In this document: piece by piece, positions 1 to 6,504 of the stretch
Position numbering within the stretch: the first letter of the stretch is position 1
Layout of the letters: each line of letters opens with the position of its first letter
Assembly (NCBI GenBank): GCA_028692205.1
Contig: JAQUXV010000055.1
Span: 1-6,585, forward strand
Source: Eubacteriales bacterium
GTDB taxonomy: Bacteria > Bacillota_A > Clostridia > Christensenellales > Aristaeellaceae
Direction: 5' to 3'
DNA: 6,585 nt
Position numbers and translations under genes: made by a program
The notes under the pieces: model-generated
Databases searched by the model: none
The model's input: only the letters and a program-made list of their open reading frames with translations
Told to the model about the DNA's origin: nothing

Positions 1-797
1 CTGCCGGAGTTGATAACCACCGGCATGGGGCAGCCGCTCATGCGGGCGTCCGAGCCGGCGGCGGCCAGCGCGCGGGCGCGGGTTACCGGGTCGCCGCCGC
101 TTTCCCGTTTCAGCAGCGCCTTGCCCACCCGTACGCCGTAGTCGTTGCGCAAGCCTTCCTGCGCGATGCTGGTATTGGCGCGAATTTGCGCCTCCAGCGG
201 CCCGCGAACCAGAGCCAGATCGACGTTGTCGGCAAACTGCAGAATGTTTTCCACGCTCAGCAGGGCCTTCAATTTCTCGGCGTCGGTTTCCGCGCTTGCC
301 AGCGGCGCATCCGCGGAATACAGGGTTTGGCCGTCCTTTTCAATGGCCGTAATGTGGGTGTGCTCGCCCCGGATTTCCACCGCGGCGGTGTGCCCGTTCG
401 CTTCCGCCGTTACGCGAATAGCCAGCGTATCGTCCGTATCCATGACGCCGTAGGTGCAATAGCCCTTTTGGGAAAGCAACTCCCGCGTCTTTGCGCGGTG
501 CTCGTCGGTGACGGCGGACAGCACTTCCAGCCCGTGGTCCGGGGCCCCGCCTACGGCGCCCAGCACGGCGGCCACGTCGATACCCTTGGCCCCGCCGCTG
601 TTGGGAACCACAACGCCCATGACGTTTTTGATGATGTTGCCGCTGCATAAAACCGATATCTTTTTCGGCAGGGTTCCCAGCGTATCGGCGGCCTTGGCCG
701 AACAGTAGGCGATGGCGATCGGCTCGGTGCAGCCGGTGGCAGCGACCAGTTCTTCGTGGATAATCTGTGCGTAAGCGTTATAAAAGTCCTGTTGCAT
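1..797 (-). CDS. cyuA: L-cysteine desulfidase, CyuA/YhaM (UPF0597) family, 3' end cut by the window edge
   Basis: Only the first 265 codons are present; the frame is still open at base 1, and family members are about 430 residues, so roughly 60% is seen. Two family hallmarks are visible: ATGCTEPIAIA at residues 20-30, containing the conserved N-terminal cysteine (Cys23), and AGSDARMSGCPMPVV near residues 247-261. The family relates to the serine dehydratase alpha domain; characterised members convert L-cysteine to pyruvate, ammonia and sulfide in the cytoplasm using an oxygen-sensitive [4Fe-4S] cluster. The C-terminal cluster cysteines lie outside the window, so activity cannot be judged. The start at 797 is set by GGAGG nine bases upstream. 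It follows livF by 61 bases with no terminator between, so co-transcription is likely. Family assignment is firm; the exact substrate (cysteine rather than a related amino acid) is less so. Confidence 0.9.
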   Translation of the reverse strand, partial: MQQDFYNAYAQIIHEELVAATGCTEPIAIAYCSAKAADTLGTLPKKISVLCSGNIIKNVMGVVVPNSGGAKGIDVAAVLGAVGGAPDHGLEVLSAVTDEHRAKTRELLSQKGYCTYGVMDTDDTLAIRVTAEANGHTAAVEIRGEHTHITAIEKDGQTLYSADAPLASAETDAEKLKALLSVENILQFADNVDLALVRGPLEAQIRANTSIAQEGLRNDYGVRVGKALLKRESGGDPVTRARALAAAGSDARMSGCPMPVVINSG

Positions 798-858
798 GGG
801 TCGATTCCTCCGTTTTTTCGCGTGTAACAATAGGGGCCTCCATTGGAAGGAAACTCTG

Positions 859-1577
<719 letters not shown>

Positions 1578-1581
<4 letters not shown>

Positions 1582-2375
1582 CGAATCGCCTCCCCAGCCA
1601 CCATGCCCTTGCCAAAATAGGCGGTCTGCACTTCCGGATTGGTTTTCACTTCCTGGGGCGTGCCTTCCAGTATCTTCTGTCCGAAGTTGAGCACCAGGAT
1701 CCGGTTGCAGGCGTTCATGATGAACTTCATATCGTGTTCGATAACGGCGATGGTGTAGCCGTCGGCGTTGAGCGCCTTGATGAACTTCATCAGCGCGTTG
1801 GTTTCCAGCGGGTTCATGCCCGCGGCAGGTTCGTCCAGCAAAAGGATCTTCGGGTCCAGCGCCAGCGCGCGGGCGATTTCCACCTTGCGCTGCAGGCCGT
1901 AGGACAGGTTGCCCGCCAGCACGTCGCGATGGTCGTACAAATCGATGCGCTTCAGGATTTCCAAGCTTTTCTCGGCGGTGTATTCCTCGGTTTCGCGGTG
2001 GGTGCGGGTGTGGAATACCGCGTCGAACAGGTTGCCTTTGGTTTTGATGTGGCAGCCGATCTTCACGTTTTCCAGCACCGTCATGAATTTGAAAATCTGC
2101 AGGTTCTGGAAGGTGCGCGCGATGCGCTTTTTGGCCACCATTTCGGCGTTGAGGCCGGTAATGTCCTCGCCGCAGAAGAGAATTTTACCTTTCGTGGGCG
2201 CGTAGATGCCGGTACACATGTTGAAGAAGGTGGTTTTGCCCGCGCCGTTGGGGCCGATGATGCCGAAGATGTCGCCCTCGTGGATGCTCATATCCACGTT
2301 TTCAACGGCTTTCAGGCCGCCGAAATATTTGCAGATGCCCTGCGCCTCTAAAATCGTGGTCGGTGTATTCGTCAT
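1578..2375 (-). CDS. livG: LivG-type amino-acid ABC transporter ATP-binding protein
   Basis: This 265-residue partner ATPase of LivF has a full set of catalytic motifs: Walker A GPNGAGKTT at 41-49, Q-loop TFQN at 88-91, signature LSYGLQRKVEIARAL at 157-171, Walker B LLLDEP at 178-183 and the switch-loop EHD at 213-215 with His214. The insert between the Q-loop and signature (about 105-150) and the C-terminal tail ending near TAYFGKG are typical of LivG. Because LivF lacks the switch histidine, one of the two ATP sites probably follows the LivG pattern. It starts inside the livM stop codon (ATGA). The local ribosome binding site is weak (GAGAGGGG set back about ten bases), so translational coupling to livM is likely. 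Length and all motifs are intact. Confidence 0.96.
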
Positions 2376-3370
2376 GCCTTTTCAACCCCTCTCTTCCGGG
2401 CGGGTTTGCGCTTGATGATGCCGCCCGCCAGCACGGAGTTGGAGGTGCCCGCGATGCCCTGCGGCCGCAGCCACATCATCAGGATGATAATGACGGCGTA
2501 AATCACGTAGCGCCAGTTTTCCAGAAAACGGAGCGACTCGGTCAGCACGGTTACGATCACGCTGCCCAGAATGGGGCCGACCATGGTGCCCTGACCGCCG
2601 ATTACGATCATCGCAAGCACGTTGAAGCCGGTGTCGGTGGAGAACTGCGAGGCTTCGATGTAGTTGACGAACGGGGCGTACGCGCAGCCGATCACCCCGG
2701 CCCAGAAAGCGCCGTACATGAAGTTCAGGCTTTTGTAGAAGCTGGTTTCCACGCCCAGCGACCGCGCCGCGATCTGATCCTCGCGGATGGAGATCCACGC
2801 GCGGCCTACGCGGGACTTGAGCACACGCTGCGTTACGAAGAAGAACAGGATGCCGATGACCAGAAAAATGAAGTAGTAATACTTGGGGCGGAACGTATCC
2901 AGCCCGAACAGCCACGGATAGGGGATGTTTTTAATGCCCAGCGCGCCGCCGGTGACGGGCGCCCATGTCTGCGCGATGATGCGGATAATCTCCGACGCGC
3001 CCAGCGTGACGATGGCCAGATAAATGCCCTGCAGCTTGAGCGTCGGCAGCGATACCAGCAGCCCCACCAGCGCCGCGAAAACGCCCGCTACGGGCAGCAG
3101 CAGCCAGAAGTTGACGCCGAACTTCGTGGAGAAGATGGCGCAGGTGTACGCCCCGATGGCGAAGAAGCCCGCCTGCCCCAGGCAGAACTGCCCGCTGTAG
3201 CCGTTGATGGCGTTCAGCGACCCGGCCAGCGTGGTGAACATGAGGATATTGCAGGCGTAGCGCACATACAGCGCCTTTGTGACCATGAAGGGCAGGGCGC
3301 ACAGCGCCGCCAGCAGCAGCAGGAGCAGAAGGACCTTGTATTTTCGAACGAATTCTTTTATGTTGCTCAT
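2372..3370 (-). CDS. livM: LivM-type branched-chain amino-acid-family ABC permease
   Basis: This 332-residue inner-membrane permease forms the translocation path with LivH. It begins with a charged segment and a leucine-rich first membrane span (residues 13-30). The LivM hallmark NGYSGQFCLGQAGFFAIGAY follows at 56-75. Further hydrophobic spans lie near 89-108, 117-133 and 166-182. The cytoplasmic ATPase-coupling loop GRAWISIREDQIAARSLG is at 189-206, and spans continue near 213-233, 250-276 and 288-303. The end, MMWLRPQGIAG, is the family's terminal motif, followed by a basic tail (RKPARKRG). The start has AAAGGAAA about eight bases upstream and overlaps the livH stop as ATGA. The gene looks complete and unbroken. 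Confidence 0.95.
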   Translation of the reverse strand: MSNIKEFVRKYKVLLLLLLLAALCALPFMVTKALYVRYACNILMFTTLAGSLNAINGYSGQFCLGQAGFFAIGAYTCAIFSTKFGVNFWLLLPVAGVFAALVGLLVSLPTLKLQGIYLAIVTLGASEIIRIIAQTWAPVTGGALGIKNIPYPWLFGLDTFRPKYYYFIFLVIGILFFFVTQRVLKSRVGRAWISIREDQIAARSLGVETSFYKSLNFMYGAFWAGVIGCAYAPFVNYIEASQFSTDTGFNVLAMIVIGGQGTMVGPILGSVIVTVLTESLRFLENWRYVIYAVIIILMMWLRPQGIAGTSNSVLAGGIIKRKPARKRGVEKA

Positions 3371-4254
3371 ACGCGGTTTCCTTTCTTGGATGCGAATCCC
3401 TGCGGCCGGATGAGGAGCATCAGAATCAGGAAGCCGAAGGCGTACACATCGCGGAAGGTGGCGGAACTGATGGTGATGCCGAGGTTCTCAATAATGCCCA
3501 TACACAATCCGCCTAATGCCGATAACCTTAGATCCACCAGACCGCCCAGCACCGATGCGGAGAACGCTTTCATGCTGAAGTTGCCCCAAATGGTGGAGGA
3601 TACCGCGTAGTAGTAAATCGAAAGCAGAATGCCCGCGATACCGCCGAAGGCGCAGCCCAGGCTGTTGCCGAGCATCGCCGTGCGGCGCACGTTGATGCCC
3701 ATCAGGTAGGCGGCCTGTTTGTTCTGGCTTACGGCGCGCAGCGCCACGCCCCATCGCGTGCGGTTGAAAAACAGCGTGAGGCTGACCGCGAAAAAGACGA
3801 CCAATAGCATCACGATAATTTGCAATAGCTTGAAGTCCACGGAGACCGCCCCCAGATGCAGGGAGAACGTCTCGTTATTGATGATGTTAATAACCGGTTT
3901 GGTTTCGGGGCCGAACACGATCTGCGCCAGATTGCGCATCAGCATGCTGAAACCGATGGTACACAGAAGCGAGATATGCCTTGGCGCGTTGAAGAATTTT
4001 TCGTAGCAGACCTTGTAAACCACGATGCCCAGCAGGAAGGAGCACGCGAAAGCCAGAAAAATCGCCAGCGGCAGGTTGGTGCCAAAATACTGGAAGCTGT
4101 AGTAAGCGCCGAATGCGCCGATCATCATGATTTCGCCGTACGTGAACGTCACCATGCCGACGACGCCCACGATGACCGAATAGCCGATGGCCATCAGCGC
4201 GTAGATCGATCCCTGACAGACGCCGTTGACGATCTGGTTAAGTACGTATTCCAT
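3367..4254 (-). CDS. livH: LivH-type branched-chain amino-acid-family ABC permease
   Basis: This 295-residue inner-membrane permease pairs with LivM. LivH features include NGVCQGSIYALMAIGYSVI at 10-28, the cytoplasmic coupling loop TRWGVALRAVSQNKQAAYLMG at 166-186, and the terminal LLIRPQG at 280-286. The frame is open upstream to 4389, but 4254 is chosen as start because GGAGG lies four to five bases before it, the protein then begins like other LivH proteins, and the upstream frame crosses the hairpin-rich gap. One oddity is at residues 240-246: where LivH proteins usually have a GSIPGA-like turn between VLGG and LGG, this one reads VDLRLSA, using codons such as CTA, AGG and TTA that are uncommon in neighbouring genes. 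The downstream frame is normal. It is separated from the binding-protein gene by 177 bases. Confidence 0.95.
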   Translation of the reverse strand: MEYVLNQIVNGVCQGSIYALMAIGYSVIVGVVGMVTFTYGEIMMIGAFGAYYSFQYFGTNLPLAIFLAFACSFLLGIVVYKVCYEKFFNAPRHISLLCTIGFSMLMRNLAQIVFGPETKPVINIINNETFSLHLGAVSVDFKLLQIIVMLLVVFFAVSLTLFFNRTRWGVALRAVSQNKQAAYLMGINVRRTAMLGNSLGCAFGGIAGILLSIYYYAVSSTIWGNFSMKAFSASVLGGLVDLRLSALGGLCMGIIENLGITISSATFRDVYAFGFLILMLLIRPQGFASKKGNRV

Positions 4255-4268
4255 ATTGCCTCCTTCGA
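4255..4268 (-). promoter_or_regulatory. Ribosome binding site that fixes the livH start at 4254
   Basis: AAGGAGG lies four to five bases before the ATG at 4254-4252 on the minus strand. It supports the 295-residue protein over the longer open frame that reaches 4389. Confidence 0.8.
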
Positions 4269-4304
4269 TGCAGCAAGAATCAAGAAGGGGAGCCCGCCGG
4301 GAGC

Positions 4305-4332
4305 GTCCGGGACGGGCGAACCCGCCCCGGAC
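4305..4332 (-). other. Hairpin C: 12-pair stem with a TTCG loop upstream of livH
   Basis: Read on the minus strand, GTCCGGG, one G, CGGG, the loop TTCG, CCCG, one T and CCCGGAC form 12 consecutive pairs, one of them G:U. UUCG loops on GC-rich stems are very stable in RNA. No T run follows, so it is better read as a barrier protecting the permease mRNA 5' end or the binding-protein mRNA 3' end than as a terminator. It ends about 50 bases before the livH ATG. Confidence 0.55.
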
Positions 4333-4335
4333 TGG

Positions 4336-4382
4336 AAAAAACAAACAGGAACGGTCGGTTGCCGGCCTGCGCCGGCAAACCG
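4336..4382 (-). terminator. Hairpin B plus T-rich tract, probable partial terminator between livK and livH
   Basis: Bases 4356-4382 form an 11-pair stem, mostly G:C, with one bulged base and a four-base loop; the core TGCCGGC/GCCGGCA is perfect. On the minus strand a T-rich tract (TGTTTGTTTTTT, 4347-4336) begins about eight bases after the stem. That distance is longer than in an efficient terminator, so partial read-through is likely. This would give more binding protein than permease, a common need in ABC transporter operons. Confidence 0.5.
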
Positions 4383-4425
4383 GTTTCAAATTTCGGAGGC
4401 AAGCAAAGCGCGCCTGATTTGAAAC
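4383..4425 (-). other. Hairpin A just after the livK stop codon
   Basis: GTTTCAAAT (4383-4391) and ATTTGAAAC (4417-4425) are perfect nine-base reverse complements with a 25-base interval; inside it AGGC (4397-4400) can pair with GCCT (4412-4415). The outer stem begins six bases past the livK stop and its base abuts hairpin B. Confidence 0.5.
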
Positions 4426-4431
4426 GGGGGG

Positions 4432-5574
4432 TTACTGCTGGCCGTACTCGAAGCCCTCAAGCACTTTCCAGCTGCCGTCCACAACGCCGCAGATCATGTA
4501 GTCGCGGGCGATGTCGCCGGCGGCTTCAAACTTGATGCGTCCGGTAAGGCCGGTGAACTCGATGTTCAGCAACGCGTCCTTGATGGCGGCGCGGGTGATT
4601 TCACCGTCGCCGATGGACTCGATGGCGGCCTTGATGAGGTAAGCGGTGTCGTACGCGCAGGCCGGATGCACCGTGGGCTGGAAGCCCGCGAGCGCAACGA
4701 ACTTGTCTTTCCAGGCGGTCAGTTCCGTGTTGGCGGGATCGAAGAAGAACGGAGAGGTAACAATCAGGTTGGTGGGGTCGATCAGCTGGCTGACGAGCTG
4801 CTCGGAGGTGCCCGGTCCCAGGGAGACGTGGGTCACTTTCCAGCCGGCGGAATCGGCGGCGTTGAAGATGGCGGATACGGGCAAGCCCTGATCCATCACA
4901 ACCAGCACTTCGGGGTCGGAGGCCTTGACCTTGGTGATGATGGAGCTGAAGTCCGTTTCATCGCTCTTGTATTTTTCTTCGGTTACTTCCAAACCGTCGA
5001 TATCGGCCTGAGCCTTGAAGTTGGTGTAGGCGGCAAGGCCCCAGTCGCTATCCACACGGATCACGGCGACTTTGGTGGCGCCCAGATACTTCTTGAGCAC
5101 ATACGTCGAAAGGAAGGGCGCTTCCCGATCCTGACGGCCCATGATGGAGAAGCAGTATTCGCTCATGATCGCGTAATCCGGCGCGGAAGCGGTGGGCGAA
5201 AGCTGCGTGATGCCGTAGCGGTCCACGATGGGGGCGTTCGCTTTGCAGCAGCCGGAAGAGAAATCGCCCAGGATCGCGAGGTACGCGTCATCCTCGGCAA
5301 AAGCCGTAGCCATGGTGGAGCTTACGACCGGGTCGCCGGCGGTGTCCTTGATGTCGATGGCGAGCTGGTAGCCGCCCGCGCCGCCGTTGGCGTTGATTTC
5401 GTCAATCGCCATCTGCCAGGCAATCTGGAAACCCTTGCCGTATTCGGCATAGTTACCTGTGAGGGGGGCAAGGCCGCCAAGCTTGATCGTACCTTTGCTT
5501 TCGGCCGTTGCGGGGAGCACAGACAGCGTTAGGAGCAGGACAGCGGTCAGGAACAATGCGACAAATTTTTTCAT
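4432..5574 (-). CDS. livK: Liv-type amino-acid ABC transporter substrate-binding protein
   Basis: This 380-residue exported type I (Leu/Ile/Val-binding family) protein captures the solute for LivHM. Residues 1-24 form a signal peptide: MKK, a hydrophobic core, then ATA before Glu25, a signal peptidase I site with no lipobox Cys. The mature protein opens with IKLGGLAPLTGNYAEYG (30-46), the family's first lobe. The ligand-site region GDFSSGCCKANAPI (103-116) and LSPTASAP (125-132) keep the serine and threonine that hold an amino acid's carboxylate and amino groups in LivJ-like proteins. The second lobe has VDSDWGL (174-180). A Cys pair at 109-110 beside the ligand loop is striking. The start at 5574 is set by AAAGGAGAGG; the frame is open to 5679 but the extra residues do not resemble an export signal. 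Context suggests a sulfur amino-acid derivative rather than leucine. Confidence 0.93.
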   Translation of the reverse strand: MKKFVALFLTAVLLLTLSVLPATAESKGTIKLGGLAPLTGNYAEYGKGFQIAWQMAIDEINANGGAGGYQLAIDIKDTAGDPVVSSTMATAFAEDDAYLAILGDFSSGCCKANAPIVDRYGITQLSPTASAPDYAIMSEYCFSIMGRQDREAPFLSTYVLKKYLGATKVAVIRVDSDWGLAAYTNFKAQADIDGLEVTEEKYKSDETDFSSIITKVKASDPEVLVVMDQGLPVSAIFNAADSAGWKVTHVSLGPGTSEQLVSQLIDPTNLIVTSPFFFDPANTELTAWKDKFVALAGFQPTVHPACAYDTAYLIKAAIESIGDGEITRAAIKDALLNIEFTGLTGRIKFEAAGDIARDYMICGVVDGSWKVLEGFEYGQQ

Positions 5575-5615
5575 GGATACCTCTCCTTTCAGTGTAACCC
5601 CTTGTCTATCCACCA

Positions 5616-5630
5616 CGCAGCAATGCTGCG
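5616..5630. repeat. 15-base inverted repeat in the livK leader
   Basis: CGCAGCA and TGCTGCG flank one central base, 41 bases before the livK ATG. It may be a protein-binding site for livK-specific control, or a six-pair hairpin with a three-base loop in the mRNA. Its arms are not the same as those of the repeat at 6410-6424. Confidence 0.4.
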
Positions 5631-5696
5631 GATGTTCGGGAGTAAGGTTCCGGTTCGGGGGGCGTGTGCCTTGCCTCAAACCGGAGCGTTCCGTGC

Positions 5697-5714
5697 GGGC
5701 GGCGGCCGCCGCCC
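5697..5714. repeat. Perfect 18-base GC palindrome
   Basis: GGGCGGCGG is followed directly by its reverse complement. In RNA it folds into a seven-pair all-G:C stem with a four-base loop, about 70 bases after the hydrolase-family stop codon. Without a T tract it is more likely an RNA-stabilising or processing hairpin than a terminator. Confidence 0.6.
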
Positions 5715-5782
5715 CGCCCTGTACGAAGCTGCGCGCCGAACGCGGTTTTGCCGTGGCGGCCTTGCCGCGGCGGGATGCCGGT

Positions 5783-6280
5783 TTACTTGTGGAAATGCAG
5801 TTTGCAGGTTTCGCAGCCCTTGGCGATGGTATCGGTCAGCGTGAGCTCAAGCCCCATCGCCTCGGCAATGCCGCGGTCGCCGTCCATCGCCATGTCGCAC
5901 AGCAGCGAGATGGTGTCTTCGTCGAAGCCCAGCTTCTGCCACGCGCTCACCAGCGCGCAGTAGTGGAAGTTCACCGTCACGTTTTCGCCGTCGGCTTTGA
6001 TATCGCTCATGTTGAAGGTGCGGGGGCCGACTTTGGTTTCGTCGCCCAGAAACGCGTCCTTAAAGTCAACGCAGCTTTCCGGGTGGGCGCACTGCTTCTT
6101 GAAGTTTGCGCCGTGCATGAGACCCGTGCGTTTGATGGCGCGGCGGATGATCGGCTCGGCGTCGATGCCCGCCTTGACCATCTCGTCATAGATCAGGCCC
6201 ATCCAGGTGGCGCGATGCTCGATCTGCGAGCGGTTCACGTCTACGATGTCTTCTACGGGGTTGGCGACGTTCTTAATCAT
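5783..6280 (-). CDS. L-2-amino-thiazoline-4-carboxylate (ATC) hydrolase family protein
   Basis: This 165-residue cytoplasmic protein has no signal or membrane segment. It resembles the ATC-hydrolase family, whose founding activity opens the thiazoline ring of ATC on the way to L-cysteine. Recognisable parts are the N-terminal helix EHRATWMGLIYDEM (21-34), FHYCALVSAWQKLGF (105-119) with the likely key Cys108, LLCDMAMDGDRGIAEAMG (126-143) with Cys128, Asp129 and Asp133, and DTIAKGCETCKLHFHK (150-165) at the end. Six cysteines (64, 70, 108, 128, 156, 159) are many for its size, and the final CxxC-xx-HxH could bind a metal. The start at 6280 is set by AGGAGG; the frame is open to 6382 but that extension runs through the leader and the ribosome binding site. 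Family recognition is from memory of motifs, and most members are untested, so the substrate is open. It probably begins the operon. Confidence 0.72.
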   Translation of the reverse strand: MIKNVANPVEDIVDVNRSQIEHRATWMGLIYDEMVKAGIDAEPIIRRAIKRTGLMHGANFKKQCAHPESCVDFKDAFLGDETKVGPRTFNMSDIKADGENVTVNFHYCALVSAWQKLGFDEDTISLLCDMAMDGDRGIAEAMGLELTLTDTIAKGCETCKLHFHK

Positions 6281-6294
6281 GGGGTAGCCCTCCT
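6281..6294 (-). promoter_or_regulatory. Ribosome binding site that fixes the start at 6280
   Basis: AAGGAGG on the minus strand sits eight to nine bases before the ATG at 6280-6278. It decides against the longer open frame reaching 6382, which would place this site inside the coding region. Confidence 0.8.
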
Positions 6295-6324
6295 TATACT
6301 TGTTGCGCAAAGCGCGGAAACGCG

Positions 6325-6352
6325 GTTGTAAGCAAGAAAACGCGTACGACAA
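6325..6352 (-). promoter_or_regulatory. Weak sigma-70-type promoter candidate before the cluster
   Basis: On the minus strand TTGTCG (6352-6347) and TACAAC (6330-6325) are spaced by 16 bases; each matches the consensus at four of six positions. A run of seven T lies directly upstream, as an A+T-rich upstream element would. Transcription would start near 6318 and give a leader of about 38 bases before the ATG at 6280. The match is modest and was found by eye. Confidence 0.25.
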
Positions 6353-6377
6353 AAAAACCGCCGGGACGATCAAAACA

Positions 6378-6400
6378 AACAAACATCAAATCGGTTTGTT
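6378..6400 (-). other. A+T-rich hairpin followed by a TTTG-rich tract
   Basis: On the minus strand AACAAAC (6400-6394) pairs with GTTTGTT (6384-6378) across a nine-base loop, then TGTTTTG follows. This resembles a weak factor-independent terminator or attenuator lying between the possible upstream gene and the cluster. The stem is poor in G+C, so function is doubtful. Confidence 0.25.
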
Positions 6401-6409
6401 GGGTCGGGC

Positions 6410-6424
6410 GCAGTTTTAAACTGC
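6410..6424. promoter_or_regulatory. 15-base inverted repeat, possible operator
   Basis: GCAGTTT and AAACTGC flank a single central base, giving perfect 7-1-7 symmetry about 130 bases before the ATC-hydrolase-family start. Such symmetry suits a dimeric repressor or activator. It could instead be a small RNA hairpin of six pairs. It lies upstream of the promoter candidate at 6325-6352, so if both are real it would suit an activator better. No regulator gene is in the window. Confidence 0.3.
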
Positions 6425-6504
6425 CGGTTACGGTTCTCAAGTGAAGCAATTTCAAATTCTGCCGTGTGCCTGCGGGTACGCGGAGAAAATGGAACAACAA
6501 AGGT

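Larger units (their letters stand above)
5575..5782 (-). other. GC-rich structured gap between the hydrolase-family gene and livK
   Basis: These 208 bases hold no credible gene. They contain a perfect 18-base palindrome (5697-5714), a 7-base inverted repeat with a 23-base interval (5649-5655 with 5679-5685), and a 15-base inverted repeat (5616-5630). No run of T follows any of these on the minus strand, so there is no recognisable intrinsic terminator and read-through into livK is expected. No good promoter was found. Confidence 0.6.
6281..6504 (-). other. Leader/intergenic region upstream of the ATC-hydrolase-family gene
   Basis: No convincing gene lies in these 224 bases. The stretch is clearly richer in A+T than the genes. 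It contains T-rich runs on the transcribed-sense strand (6341-6336-type short runs, and seven T at 6357-6351), a repeated TTTG tract (about 6384-6371), a 15-base inverted repeat (6410-6424) and a weak promoter candidate (6325-6352). This is the most likely place for the control region of the cluster. Confidence 0.6.

Noticed and set aside
798..858. Small hairpin (about five pairs) between livF and the desulfidase gene
   Set aside because: The stem is short, includes a G:U pair and has no T tract, so there is no support for termination there.
2363..3610. Long open frame on the plus strand (about 415 codons), with others at 796-1620, 1734-2351, 4666-5532 and 5459-6331
   Set aside because: They lie opposite well-recognised transporter genes, have His-, Gln-, Arg- and Val-rich translations typical of antisense reading of GC-rich genes, and show no domain motifs.
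5702..5709. GCGGCCGC restriction-type octamer within the palindrome, as a possible cloning junction
   Set aside because: It is embedded symmetrically in an 18-base natural-looking palindrome, with no vector-like sequence on either side.
6281..6504. T-box or other cysteine-responsive riboswitch in the leader
   Set aside because: No T-box core sequence and no riboswitch consensus I know could be found; a T run at 6357-6351 follows GC-rich sequence, but no upstream partner strand forms a terminator stem.
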